In this document: positions 21,097 to 32,100 of the stretch, one piece after another
Position numbering within the stretch: position 1 is the first letter of the stretch
How the letters are laid out: each line of letters opens with the position of its first letter
Source: Symbiodinium sp. CCMP2592
Lineage: Eukaryota > Sar > Dinophyceae > Suessiales > Symbiodiniaceae
Assembly: GCA_905221615.1 (NCBI GenBank)
Contig: CAJNDT010006190.1
Coordinates: forward strand, 223,501-287,500
Reading direction: 5' to 3'
Length of the DNA: 64,000 nt
The notes under the pieces: generated by a model
Told to the model about the DNA's origin: nothing
Seen by the model: the letters and a program-made list of their open reading frames with translations, nothing else
The model's database searches: none
Program-made: the position numbers and the translations under genes

Positions 21097-22699
21097 ATGA
21101 AGGATGCCGATCTGTTGAAGCTTTTGCGGTCCGTTCGGCCGTTAAACGACGATGGCTCCCTGAAGACGCGCGTGGATCTTCATCGCTGCATAAGGGCCTG
21201 GTTGACTCTCACTGAAGCAGGCGTGTTAAGTGAACACCTTTCAAGGACCCATGGGGTTAGCTTGGAGCTTGACAAGAGGGATCTTGCAGGGGTCTCATGC
21301 ACATTCAGCCCGTGATGCACGTCTTGCAACAACGTGGCTCACATCCCGCAGGATGATTCTCTTGCGCCTGTGCGAATGTGGCAAAGCGGGCGTCCCTCGG
21401 AAAATGGCGTTTTCCGCAGAGTCAGTCCAAGTTTTCGGAGTTGCTTTCACAGTTTGTAAGGTCGCTTTGGGAATGGCCCTTGCCGAGCCGTGGTGTCTTT
21501 TGCAATACAACGGAACCGCACAGATGGCCTTCGTCATGGAGGCGGGGCGCCTTCTGAAGTCGCAGTCGCTATGTGCTGAGATCTGCTGCAGGAGCTCTGG
21601 AAGCACCTCTGGAAAGGAGCGCAGCTCAATAAGACATCTGAGCTGAAGGTTGTGCCCATCCTCCAAGGCGGCGTGACGGGAATGTGGCGGGATGTGGATG
21701 TTTTCGGATTGCAAAGTTGCCTGTGTCCACAAGTGTCGCAGCGTGGCCTGGCCCGCAGGACGAGCTTCGGGGCTGGGTGACCTTTCTGGATATATTCGAG
21801 CAGAACAGCGGGAGCTGTCTGGTGCTTCGAAAGTCTCCACACTCGTTTGCAAATCTGCAATATTCTGTAGGGCAGTGCGAAGCTGGCCACTTCTTTCCCA
21901 GCTGCGAGGAGTTTCTGCTGAAAGGCCCGGCAGGCGTGCTGAGCAGCGCACGGAGAATCTTGCAGCCTGGCAGTCAAGGGCGGTCTTGGGTCCTGCTGAG
22001 CACTTCTTTGGATTCTAGTGACCCTAGTGTGACTAGTGGTTTAATGGTGCTGGATGGGCATGGCATGGGCATGGTGCAGATGGTGCAGGGAGCAAGAAGT
22101 GGGAGCTGCTGCGGAGCCGGGGCCTCCCGATGCCGAAGCCGCCCGGGTGGCCACCGTGCTCTGCGTGATCCCGAGCCCCGCGCTGCTGATCCTCGGGCAT
22201 CACGGGTCCCTTGCCTTATAGCTGGAGAGAATCCTTCGCTGGTGTTTTAGCGCAGTTCCGCAGAGGCTCTTTCCGACGGTGCTTCAGCACTGCAGTGAAG
22301 CTCCCCTAGCAGCGGCACTGCAAGTTTGCGCCTTGGCCGTCGGCCTCACGCTCGCCTGGTCTGCGAAAAGGCGGGACTGGCCTGGCCGTGAACACGTGCA
22401 CGGTTGCCTCTCCCCCCACTGTTCCTGTAAGGCCCGAGTCCGAGCCGGCCGAGCCCACGCCGGAGTTCGTAGCTCCGGAGCCGGGAGCCGAAGAGGCGCC
22501 GGCGCCGGCAGCGGCGGCAGCGGCGGCGTCGGCGGAAAGGGACGCCTTGGGCGCGTGTCTCCGCGCGGCCTGCGAGCAGCTGCGGCGCATCGGCTTTCCC
22601 AAGGAAGCGCGAACCCAGGCCGGGCCTTGGGCGCAAAAAGCGCTTTCGGGGAGCGACTGGAGCCCTGGAGCCCTCCGGTTCAGGAGCAAGCCGGCATGA
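21097..22699 (+). CDS. Multi-exon gene candidate, unknown protein
   Basis: The first exon begins with ATG at 21097: MKDADLLKLLRSVRPLNDDG, then LKTRVDLHRCIRAWLTLTEA followed by a GC donor-like site. A second block, about 21583-21770, reads DLLQELWKHLWKGAQLNK and VVPILQGGVTGMWRDVDVFG. A later exon, about 22431-22699, after the acceptor cccccactgttcctgtaag, reads PESEPAEPTPEFVAPEPG, an alanine run, and LRAACEQLRRIGFPKEAR. Middle exons (21880-22360) are uncertain because several frames are open. No family recognised. Pro/Glu/Ala linkers and helical segments suggest a scaffold or regulatory protein, but that is conjecture. Confidence 0.42.
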
Positions 22700-23231
22700 A
22701 GACGATCTTGCCACTCGCCTCGATCGGATCCATCCCCGCAACTCGCAAGTTTTGCGAGTTGCATGCACTTGCCTGCACTTGCCTGCATCTCCCTCATCCC
22801 TGCGTCGAAGGTCAGCCTGTGCCAAGGACATCGAGGACAAGGGGCAGTTGACTATCGAGGTCTCCTGACTCAAAGCCGCCCGCGGTTGCCGAGGCAAACA
22901 CCTGTTTTCAATTTCCAGTTTTCAGTCTAGGCTCTGGAGAGATCCAGACGAGTTGTCCAAAGATCTGGCTGCACTGTGATCGCTATGCAAGAGGTATACT
23001 GGGAGTGTTATGAAGTGTCAGAGCGGCATCTGCCATTCCTCGCCACCAGTTCTATACGGGAGTCCCAGCAGGCCCCCTGCTCTGCGTGAGCCAGCTGCAG
23101 CATGCCCGCCTCGCCTGAAATGCGGTGAGCGCCACGTCTGAGGTCTCTAAGAGACCAGAACTGGCCAAAGAGTAGTGGCAAGGTGGCAAAGACGAACACT
23201 TTGTAATCAGACCGTCGCAGCCTACTCTCAT

Positions 23232-24890
23232 GTTGAAGATGTTGGAGTATGTGGCAGCAGCTGGCGGCTTGATGAATAGTGCTGGGGTGCAAGTCCAGGA
23301 GCTCACCGATGCGCTGGAATCGGTGCCTGAAACAGGCGATGCAAGGCCTGTACTGCCCTTTGAGGTTGTGAAGTTGACCCTAAGGCCCTAAGCCTAAGCC
23401 CCCAAATGTTGCTTACGGAGCTTGCCACAGCTTGGCTTCGCCACGGCCGCCGTCCATGTCTCCGCAGGGAGCTTACAGCTCGGTTTTGGCATAGGGGGCC
23501 TAATCTCCTTCTTCGAGTTTCTGCTCGCGTGTCTGTGTCAGAGGCCAATGTACCAGAAGTCGCCGCCGGCCATTGCCTCAGAGAAGTGCAGACATCTCTG
23601 ACATCCGCCGAATGCCTCACTTCCCAATTTTCGCATGTCAGCGTGCTAGGTTCCGGTACTTTGGCACATCTCGCCGCAAAGCTGCTTGGTAATGGTCGAA
23701 GATCCTTTGGTGTATATAGTTAGGCAGCATTTTTGGCATTTTCTTCATACACCGACACACTAAGACTACCAGCGGCGCGTGTCGCGATTGGACACCAGAC
23801 AGCTGGTGTTGGCTTCTCGGCAGGAGTTGGCTTGCTACCTGCCATGTCGTCGGCCTTTGCGAATCCACTTTGGTGCCGCACAGGCTCTCCGCTATACAGC
23901 TGCTGACGGTGTGACGTGCCACGATTGTGGAAGCTAATGCCGAGGAGCATGCTGCAACCATTGCAAGGACTTGGCAACTGCGCCCGGACATCGGACCGCG
24001 CGATCATGTAGCTGCACGACGAAGACTCTCCTGAGACATAAAACTTATGCCAGGTGCAGGCCTTCTGGCTGGTGGCAGCAGCACGGACCCTGCTGCGCAG
24101 GGTACCGAGTGCTACGCTGCAGTTCTTCACGCGAATTCCCGTCCTGTTGTCAATCTAGCGCCTTGTTACCCCATCCTTTGTCTTCCTCTCACGACTGTTT
24201 CTGTCGCGCTGCGGGAAGCTCAGGCAGAGGGCACTCACTTCAGCGACCGGACAGCTGCCGCCGGCTGCCTACCTGCATCTGCGGAAGAGTTCTCGACAGC
24301 CGCTAGCTCGATCAAGTTGTCGACAGAACGGGCCGTCTGTTTCGGGCCAGTGGATCTCTCTCTCTCTCTCTCTCTCTTGCTTGCAGGCGGCGGCACCGAA
24401 GCCGCAGCCGTGCAGAGCAGTTTGCTGGGATCTTTGCACTGTGGGTGCATGCTGTGGCGCCGGTGAGTTGCGTGCGACTCTTTCTCTGCATCTGGAGTTT
24501 CGCTTGTTATCTTATCTGTGTGAGGTTGGTGCCCTGCTGGAGGAGCTCGTGGAGAGGGTTCCAAGTTTGAGGCCGGCGCAGGCGCGGAAGTGCAATGGTA
24601 AAGCTTCACAAAGGTCATTACTTGAAGCCGCTACTTTGCGGATCTTGCTCTTGCTGGCTGAAGGCTTGCTCCGCCGTGAAGAGTCCCATGCTCAGCCTCC
24701 AACTCATGCAGATGCCGCAGGTGAAGGATCATGTGCTGCAGTTCTGGGAGTGACAGGACTAACGTATCCACAGTTTCTGACACCCAAAGCAGAGACCCGA
24801 AGCCGCAAGTGCCGATGCCCCAACACGGTCCCCAAGGAGAAGGCTCCCGTGATAATGCTACATGACAGAAGCGCTTCTGGTATTCAATGA
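23232..24890 (+). CDS. Multi-exon gene candidate, unknown protein
   Basis: The frame from 23232 reads MLKMLEYVAAAGGLMNSAGV, VQELTDALESVPETGDAR and PFEVVKLTLRP. A block near 24095-24340 reads VALREAQAEGTHFSDRTAAA and EEFSTAASSIKLSTERAV. A last exon, after the acceptor tctctctcttgcttgcag (24386), runs 24387-24890 with LSLHLEFRLLSYLCEVGAL, LEELVERVPSLRPAQARK, LLEAATLRILLLLAEGLLRR and a charged tail. All are helical and lack a known motif. The pieces may be the 3' half of the 21.1-22.7 kb gene, since direction is the same and no terminator separates them. Confidence 0.4.
24357..24377 (+). repeat. Short (CT)n tract
   Basis: Ten CT units just upstream of a probable splice acceptor; it doubles as the pyrimidine tract for the exon starting at 24387. 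Confidence 0.8.
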
Positions 24891-25095
24891 GTCGAATAGT
24901 CCATGCTTTTTTTCTCATTTTGTCGCAACCACAGCTGCAGTAGAAAATCACAGCTTGTATATAGCATCGACAGCATCGGCAGCATAGCATCGATGAAGCA
25001 TAATACAGTAAGGATAGTGTGACTTAATCTGGTTTAGATTTTCTGGTCTCATCCAATCCCACAATGCATATTTTGATGCGCACAAAGTTCGAGAA

Positions 25096-25230
25096 AGATC
25101 GCCAAGAATCTCTCGAAATCAGGCATCGCCGCGCTGAAAGCGCTCGCGGGCGATCCGCTCGCGTCCTCGGCGCTGGAGGCGCTCGCGCCCGGGGCCCAAG
25201 GGGAGGAGGGCAAAAGGGCCCATCGATCTT
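25096..25230 (+). CDS. Exon candidate, Ala-rich
   Basis: The frame reads IAKNLSKSGIAALKALAGDP, LASSALEALAPGAQGEEG and a short basic tail before a stop. The regular amphipathic spacing looks coding. A second piece near 25360 (DDDFQEDGHQHLLFTSLEQ) may be a following exon after a GAT-rich stretch. No family recognised. Confidence 0.33.
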
Positions 25231-25419
25231 GAGTACGATGGTGGTGAGAGTGATGCTACAGCGATGATCATGATGATGATCACGGTGAGATCGATTTTGT
25301 TGCTGGTGGTGGTGATGCAAAAGATGAACGTTTTTGAGATGGCTGTGCTGCTAATGATGATGACGACGACTTCCAGGAGGATGGGCATCAGCATCTACTC
25401 TTCACCTCGTTGGAACAGG

Positions 25420-26160
25420 TTTGAAAATGTTTTTCGAGGTGCACATCACTCGTTGTCAGCGCGGCTTTGCTGCCCATCACTCCTCGAAGAAACACACATC
25501 AGCACGGAACAGTGCACAGGGGGAGATGGCCTCTTCCGTGTTTCCGTATGCAGTGCATGAATGCCCGAGATTATCGTAGGGACATTCTGCTGACCTGGAG
25601 CTGCCATGCGGGCATTACTCTTAAGGTTCAGGCTTTGCCAGCCACCAATCCCTTAGATCTAGGGACTGGCTATATCCATCATTCCTTTTTGGGGTTCAAG
25701 CCTGCTTGGGGTCCACCACTCATGATCCTTAGGCATGGATTTGGCGACGTTTACCCCTGTGATAGGGGCTTACTGCGCATCGGTAAGAGCCGTGTTGATC
25801 GATTGGCGACGAGTGTTTTGCTGAACGCAACATCTTTGCATGCTTGCTGAACCTGTCTTGCTGGGTCGCCTTTGACAAGAAAGACCCGAGAGATCGGAAG
25901 TTGTAGGGTTGCACAGGCTCAGATTGGAGCAGAGGAGGGGAGCAGGCAAGAGGGGGAGACAGGGTGGGACAGACATGACATGGACATGTTGTTTTTTCGG
26001 ATTCGACTGCCCAGGTCGGGCCCGCTCGCTGGGTGGAAGTGACTGGGATCCATCATGGAATTGAGTTAGCTGCTACCACTGGCTTCGACATCTTCCTGCC
26101 TTTCCCGGTGCTCGACTTATAGCGCAGACGTGGCCCAGCATCAGCTCTCAGGATCGCCAC
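25420..26160. other. No gene recognised
   Basis: Only weak frames (for example 25467-25850) and no splice-supported exon. Confidence 0.35.
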
Positions 26161-26164
26161 GACT

Positions 26165-26680
26165 TTGAGACCCTGCGACGTGGCGCTGTTGATCGGGCCT
26201 CGGGATTCAGTCCGGAGTCCGACGATGCTCAGAGCCGCAGCCGTTGTCCGAGGCTGCAGGGTTGGTCGGAGCTCGTCGCGGAGGAAGGCAGCACCCGCCG
26301 GCCTGCCGCTTCTGCTTCTGCCGCTGATCCGATCTTGTCAGGCTCAGAGGCCGTCACCGTCGGCCCCTCAGAGAAGCCCAGCACGGTGGATGCGGCTCCG
26401 GCCAGAGCCCGGCCTGTGCCGAGGAAGCAGCTCGGCGCCTGCTCCGTGGCGGCGCGGCTCCGAGGCTGCTGGCGCTCTCCAGCTGTGCCCTGCAGGAGGC
26501 GCGCGCACCAACGCGATCGGCGACCGGCGCCGTGTCTGCCGCGGCTTCACGAGGCCGGGGCGCCGCCGTCCACGCTCCGCTCCATGTGCGCCGGAGCCGC
26601 TCAACTGGCGATCTGGCAGCGCTCGGAAGGCGGGGCGTGGCGGAGTGCAGAGTAGACACGGCCCCCAACCATGATCACGC
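26165..26680 (+). CDS. GC-rich exon candidate, frame ambiguous
   Basis: All three plus frames and part of the minus strand are open for about 500 bp, so the GC-rich bias is plain but the frame is not. Two good readings are SELVAEEGSTRRPAASASAA (5' half) and EEAARRLLRGGAAPRLLAL, then GRGAAVHAPLHVRRSRSTGD (3' half). Unknown protein. Confidence 0.3.
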
Positions 26681-26934
26681 ACGCCAGGCAACGGCAGTCT
26701 AAACGCGGAGATGCGGGGAAGCATAGCTGCATCTCCACCCTGCGGTTTGTTGCTGCGCTTCCGCGCTTCGGTTCCATCTTGTTCCATCCAGATATCTGAC
26801 ATGACACGTTGCATGGCTAAGCAGTGTTCAGTACCAGCTGTTTCCTTGGAGTTACTGCCGCTGACTGAAGAGCACGATGTCTGACACGGACATGCTAGTT
26901 TAGATAGGCCGTCATAACAGTCTTTGACCACCGC

Positions 26935-27228
26935 ATGCGCATAGTTGGACGAGGAGTTCCTCGAAGGCAGCGCGTGGCAGCGTGGGTTCTAACAGTCGCG
27001 CTCATGCTGCCCGGGCTCAAGCAGTCAGCAGCCATCGCTGGGGTGGTAAATTCAGAAGCAAGAGCACTGCAACTGCAAGCACGGACAGCAGCATTTGCAG
27101 TTGACCAGCCTACACGTCGTCAGGGCATGCAAGATGATGTCTCGCTCTCTGTCCTGCCGTCGCCGCCTGCCAGCAAGTCAGGGGGTGTTATTCCCTTCCT
27201 CGCCCTGGGGAAATTCCCAAAAAATTAG
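26935..27228 (+). CDS. Exon candidate with signal-peptide-like start
   Basis: Starting at ATG 26935 the frame gives MRIVGRGVPRRQRVAAWVLT followed by VALMLPGLKQSAAIAG: a basic stretch, a hydrophobic core and a small-residue site, as in a signal peptide. About 60 polar residues follow before the stop. The C-terminal quarter may read into an intron. Unknown function. Confidence 0.33.
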   Translation: MRIVGRGVPRRQRVAAWVLTVALMLPGLKQSAAIAGVVNSEARALQLQARTAAFAVDQPTRRQGMQDDVSLSVLPSPPASKSGGVIPFLALGKFPKN

Positions 27229-27239
27229 GTCACCCTCGT

Positions 27240-27870
27240 CACTCAAGCAGCCCGAGATCGCTCAGATCGCCTCCGGATCCGGTGCGGATGCTGTGAAGGC
27301 GTTGGTGGTCGATCCTACAACTCTCACGTTCCGGGTATCTCACGGAAGCGAGAGGTGCTGCGGACTGCGGCAGGGGCCGTCGAAGGCGACGCCGCCGAAG
27401 GCGGCGAGCTGAGATCTGCTGGCGCGCGCACGCGGGGGAATAGGTTGGTTCCCTTGTGCAAGCCACTCCCGTGCTGCTCTCATGCTCTCCCCGCGTCCCC
27501 GTGGTCGCATGTCAGACCCGAATATCTCCTTTGGGGAGAATGGCGCTGTGTGGTTCGAGTCGCTGAAAGAAGCCGAGAAAGTTTCAGATTTTGGTGCCAG
27601 GTGATGGCAGCACGACCGGGGAGGCGAGGCCCCTTTGTTCAGCACCTGCCCCTCCGCTGTGGTTGCTTTCCAGCGCAGCTTGCAACCCTATAGGGCCTGC
27701 ACTTAAACGGCGCGCTGTTCTCAAAAAGCGGCGCGCTGTTCTGAAACTCGCGCCCCAAGCCCTGACAAATCGAAGCCGTAACTCCGCAGATGACAGACCG
27801 AGCCTTGCACCGTCAGAGGCTTGGAGTCCCTACTTCAAGGCGGGGGCTGAAGCGGCAAAGGCTCTGCAGT
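27240..27870 (+). CDS. Exon cluster, unknown protein
   Basis: Three blocks look coding: QPEIAQIASGSGADAVKALV with DPTTLTFRV (27247-27340); PNISFGENGAVWFESLKEAE with KVSDFGA (about 27519-27600) between a clear acceptor (tggtcgcatgtcag) and a CAG|GTGATG donor; and a terminal SLAPSEAWSPYFKAGAEAAK to the stop at 27871. Frames differ, so introns are required. No family recognised. Probably one small-exon gene, perhaps with the exon at 26935. Confidence 0.4.
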
Positions 27871-27949
27871 GAGCCTGGGGTTACCGTGTCAGCACAGCAC
27901 CACGAGCGTCTTTCATGTCATAGCAAGTGATGTGGCCTTCGTCATGCGA

Positions 27950-28277
27950 GGCACATGGTCTTGATGAGCTTCTGCCGGAACTGGTGAGAGAGCTTGCGGC
28001 AGCAGAGCCTTCGGACCCGTACCAGTGCGGGACTCGATCCGCACTGTCTGATCGCCATAAAGTCTCCCGCTCTGCCACAGTGGAGCTGCACAGGTGCAGC
28101 GATATACAGAGTCTCAACTTGAGAAGCGAGGTGGATCATCAGGCACCTCGTCCAGAAGAAGCGGGAGAACGAGACTCCGACTGGTGCGGCTCCTGGATGT
28201 CGCGGCTTAGCGAAAGTGCTGCGGACAGTCGGAGGAGCCCGGAAGATTTGGATACTCGATTGGGAGAGAGATTCTAG
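27950..28277 (+). CDS. Exon candidate, helical
   Basis: HGLDELLPELVRELAAAEP (from 27950) is a strong amphipathic helix and looks coding. The rest of the frame to the stop at 28275 (SRLSESAADSRRSPEDLDT) is plausible but less certain. Unknown function. Confidence 0.3.
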
Positions 28278-28782
28278 AGCCGATATCCAGCCAGGTGCAG
28301 GCAGCTCGGAGGCGTCGACCAGCAAAGCCCGCAAGAAGCGACCTGGCGGCAGCGTTCAGCGGAATCTGTCCGTCTCCCCAAGCAGAACCCTTAAACCCTG
28401 CCTACACTCTGCAAGCCAAACCCAGCTCAGGAAGGGAGGCATTCGCGTAAACTCCAGTGCTTGCCTGCGGCGCTCTTGCAAGCCGCTGCTGGACATAGTC
28501 TGCGGCGAGGACTTGGATGCGCCAGTTTTAGTCCAGAGTACGCAACATCCTGAGCTCAATGCAGGACTCTTGCTGGGAGCAAGTGGAGGATGCCTCCGGA
28601 AGTGCCAAGATTTACTTCGCCGAGCGCCTGGTAATGACCAGCATACAGGGACTCCTGTGCCTCGCTGGGTCAAGGTTTGGAGCGGACAGGCTCTGTTGCA
28701 GCGTCTCTGCCATCCTGGGGCAACGGACCCTCGTCAACAGCAGTTCTCAGTGAACGTCCCTAAGCCTAAACCTAAACCCTAA
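28216..28782 (+). CDS. Exon candidates including a WW-like segment
   Basis: A 188-codon frame covers 28216-28782. In a second frame, 28574-28632 reads WEQVEDASGSAKIYFAERL, matching the first strand pair of a WW domain (W, then about 10 residues to an aromatic pair). The first frame then offers TGTPVPRWVKV, which would supply the second Trp of a WW fold, but the intron needed to join them would be only about 20 nt. The WW assignment is therefore tentative. The tail PKPKPKP at 28762-28782 is a CCTAAA-type repeat rather than coding. Confidence 0.3.
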   Translation: MLRTVGGARKIWILDWERDSRADIQPGAGSSEASTSKARKKRPGGSVQRNLSVSPSRTLKPCLHSASQTQLRKGGIRVNSSACLRRSCKPLLDIVCGEDLDAPVLVQSTQHPELNAGLLLGASGGCLRKCQDLLRRAPGNDQHTGTPVPRWVKVWSGQALLQRLCHPGATDPRQQQFSVNVPKPKPKP

Positions 28783-28783
28783 A
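28757..28783 (-). repeat. Short CCTAAA telomere-type run
   Basis: ctaagcctaaacctaaaccc, a few degenerate CCCTAAA units (minus orientation of TTTAGGG). Confidence 0.7.
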
Positions 28784-28784
28784 C

Positions 28785-29030
28785 GTGCTAGAGACGCGGA
28801 AGGGTAGTGTGCACTTGATGATGATGCAAGGAGAAAGTGCCACGGCTGCCGAGCTCAGCCTGGGCTTCTGGGAAGCAGCCCGGGGGAGAATGTTGGGCAT
28901 TGGCGCAGGGCCGTTTGAGTTCATAGGGTTGGAGGGACAAGAGCTGAAGAACTTTCTCAAGCGACTGCCTTTCGTTTTCCTGCGCCTTTGCTGGGACTAC
29001 AGAGCAAGCGAAGAGGATCCATTGGAATAG
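28785..29030 (+). CDS. Exon candidate upstream of the TTLL gene
   Basis: The frame reads ESATAAELSLGFWEAARGRM, LGIGAGPFEFIGLEGQELKN and FLKRLPFVFL, then a short acidic end. It is protein-like and lies 100 bp before the first recognisable TTLL exon, so it may be that gene's N-terminal part. The segment itself matches no domain I know. Confidence 0.35.
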   Translation: MLETRKGSVHLMMMQGESATAAELSLGFWEAARGRMLGIGAGPFEFIGLEGQELKNFLKRLPFVFLRLCWDYRASEEDPLE

Positions 29031-29134
29031 CCTTTGTTCGTGTGCATATGTATGTACATATGTGGGTAGGTAGGCGGGGGTGGGCGGTAGGTTGGTGGGT
29101 AGGCGAGTGATGTTCGGAGGCTTGTCTTGCACAG

Positions 29135-32100
29135 CACTCAGCATGGGCTTTGCCGGGAGCTCCTGTGGTTGTCGACAGATCTCAAGCCGACAGAGACTAA
29201 GGTGAACCGGCTTCCTGGGATGGGTTGCATCTGCGACAAAGCCTCGGCCTTACAGTCAGCATCAGCCAGCAAAGAAGGCTGCTGTGCCCTCACCGGGCAA
29301 CACGAGTGACAGCATCACTGATGATCACTTCTTCTTCTTGCCGCCAAGATGATTACTCCTGCGATGATTAATCTGTCTGCTTTCTTCAACTTCACTCCGA
29401 CTCCGACTGCGGCTACGTTTCCCCTCTCATCGAGTTTTGTAGCTCGAGTTACGGGGGCTTGGCGCTTCATAAAGCGTTCGGAGACAAGGTGAATATGGCA
29501 CTGGCGCTACGTCTTCTGCAAAAGGCATAGTCCTCATTTGATGTTGCATGGCGACCAGCCTTGAAGCACTCGTGTTGGTGGTCGGTTGTTTTGTCCCAAA
29601 CACGAGCATTATCCCGAGTTGTGGCCGCAGAAGTTCCGGTTTTGGCCCAAGAGCCCCGCCCACAGCTGTTGGACGAGTCGTAGCCTTGCATGGCTGCTTT
29701 TGCAACATGCTGCAAGTGCAGGTTGGCTTTTGCCCGCGGAAACCGACGAGCTGTGCGGGTGGCTGGACAAGCACAAGGCAAGCGAATGGAGCTCTGCCCC
29801 GAAGGAGAAACTCGTAGGCTGCCTCTGTTTCCGTGAGGGAAGCACCGTGATCGTGAAGCCGGAAGGCGGCTCTCAAGGCCCTCGACCGGGGCCCGTCGGC
29901 CGCATTTCATCCCCATGGAGTCCAGGCGAGGGTATCTTCCTGGTCCAAGACGCAGCCAGCCTTCGGCTGAAGCTCTCTGCCAAGGCGCGATGTTCAGGCT
30001 AGGCTTGCAGCATTGCAGCATCTCCTTGTGAGGCCCACTACGGCGCAGGTTTCGGGGCCCGAGACTCGGCTCCTCCCAGGATGCAGGGGGCCCAGGGCCC
30101 AGGGCACACGGCATGCCTGCGCAGGCCCTGGCTCAACGCTACTTGCCCGAGCCGCTGCTCTTGGACGGCTTGAAGTTCGACCTGCGGCTCTACGTGGTGG
30201 CCCTTCGGCTGCCCGAAGTAAAACAAGTTCAGCCTTGGCTCTGCTTTGAGACCGAAGTACTCATTCAGCCTCCCCCGTCTTTCCACCGAAGCTCTGGCTG
30301 CTGCTGATACCATGTCGTGGTCCGGGGGAAGCTTGGTGAAAGCCCAAGGTGATCTCCTTGGATCCACTGGATGCCTACATGTGCAAGGAGCCGTCAAGAA
30401 ATCTTGTGGTAGCCCTTGCTGCAAATGGCTTCCAGGAAGGCTTGGCACGATTCTGCACTGCCAAATATGAAGAACCCACCGCGGCAAACGCAAATGAGGC
30501 CGTGCTGGAGCGCTGTGGGTGATTCAAGCATCGACACAGCTGAATGCATCTGCTGCAGGTCTACATGCACCTCACGAACTATTCTGTGAACAAGAAGTCA
30601 GTGGCCTACTGCCTGCAGGCAATGCTTTGCATGCGTTTTCAGGTGCTGTGCTGTTCCGCTCCGAACAATGCAACTTCGCTTGTCGTGTGCGAACAGAAAC
30701 AGTAGTGACATTCGTAAGGAGAACATGTTTAATAGCAACATTTGACAGATCGCGAGAACCTAATGATAATCGTATGTGCATGATACAGGCACAGGTGGGT
30801 GGATTCTGTCCATGCACCTAAGCATGCAATGTGTACTCACAAGTATGATATCATCACGAGCAAACTGCAATACTAAATTACGTGTAGTAGCAGATGTCAT
30901 GGTCAGCATGACGATCACCATCATCGCCACACTGTCACCATCATCATCATCATCAGCATCATCATCATCAGCATCATCATCATCAGCATCATCATCATGA
31001 CACTGACCCACCACCACCACCACCACCACCACCACCACCACCACCACCACCACCACCACCACCACCACCACCACCACCACCACCACCACCACCACCACCA
31101 CCACCACCACCACCAATCCCAACCCCCGATGACCAATCCCAACCCCCCCACCACCAATCCCAACCCCCCCACCCCCATCACCAATCCCAACCCCCCCATC
31201 ACCAATCCCAACCCCCCCCATCACCAATCCCAACCCCCCCATCACCAATCCCGACCCCCCATCACCATCACCAATCCCAACCCCATCACCATCCCAAATT
31301 CTCAAGCCCCCCCAACCCCCCAACCCCCAACCTCCCAACCCAACCCCCCAAACCCCCCAATCCCCCCAACCCCCCAATCCCCCAACCCCCCGCAACCCCC
31401 CCAATCCCCCAACCCCCCAACTACCCCCCAACCCACCCAACCCCCCCAACCCCCCCAACCGGGTTTATCCGCGCAGCGGAAATCTGCAGAACCATAAGCC
31501 CGCAAACCCAAACCACAAAACGCACCTTCATCACGAAACCCCGTAGATGTCGAATCCGTAAGCTCGGTTTGTTTGAAGAAAAGAAAAAATTTCAGTCAGG
31601 GCTTGGCTTTGAGATTTAGGGTTATGGTATGGTTTCGGTGGTTGGCTCAAGGTTTATATCAAGAAATGCGAGGTTTAAAGGGTCGAAGACGCACCAGTCG
31701 CTGGGCGAGGGTTTAGAGAAGTTTAGGGTCGAAGGATGTGTGCATAGGTGTTAGTCCCGGGATGAGGGTTCACAGCGTAAGGTTGGAGACGATTTTCAAG
31801 TAGCTGACTACGGTTTTGGTTTGCAGTTAAAGGTTGGGGGTATAAGTCTAGGTCTTCGGTTTCACAGTTTGGGTCTACGGTTCAGGAGCACTTTCAGTCA
31901 GTACTAATTTTTTGAAATGCAGGGTGTTTCAAATCCCAAGACGACGATGTCGTCACATGAAGGCCTTTGCAAGCCGCTTGTCCCCGTGAAAGCCGTGATT
32001 CGAGGGGTTTTAGTGTTTGATATCTTTGATTTTTTGTGGAAACATTTTGTATTTCCTTTTTGATCCGGCAGCCCACCGCCACCGCCACCGCCACCGCCAC

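Noticed and set aside
21295-21951. 218-codon minus-strand frame
   Set aside because: Opposite strand of a better plus-strand exon cluster; no motif or splice support.
28030-28077. Minus-strand tRNA-like A box (TGGCAGAGCGG) and B box (GGATCGAGTCC)
   Set aside because: The boxes are about 8 nt too close for a tRNA, and the T-arm is instead an 8-bp perfect stem with an 8-nt loop; no matching acceptor or anticodon arm.
29467-30114. 215-codon minus-strand frame across the TTLL exons
   Set aside because: Shadow of conserved TTLL exons on the plus strand.
30760-31497. Gly/Val/Trp-rich 232-codon minus frame and His/Pro-rich plus frame
   Set aside because: Pure simple-repeat translation inside the TTLL intron.
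31644-31653. TTGGCTCAAG, a partial match to the dinoflagellate spliced leader
   Set aside because: Only 10 nt match and the preceding bases disagree; expected by chance and located inside an intron.
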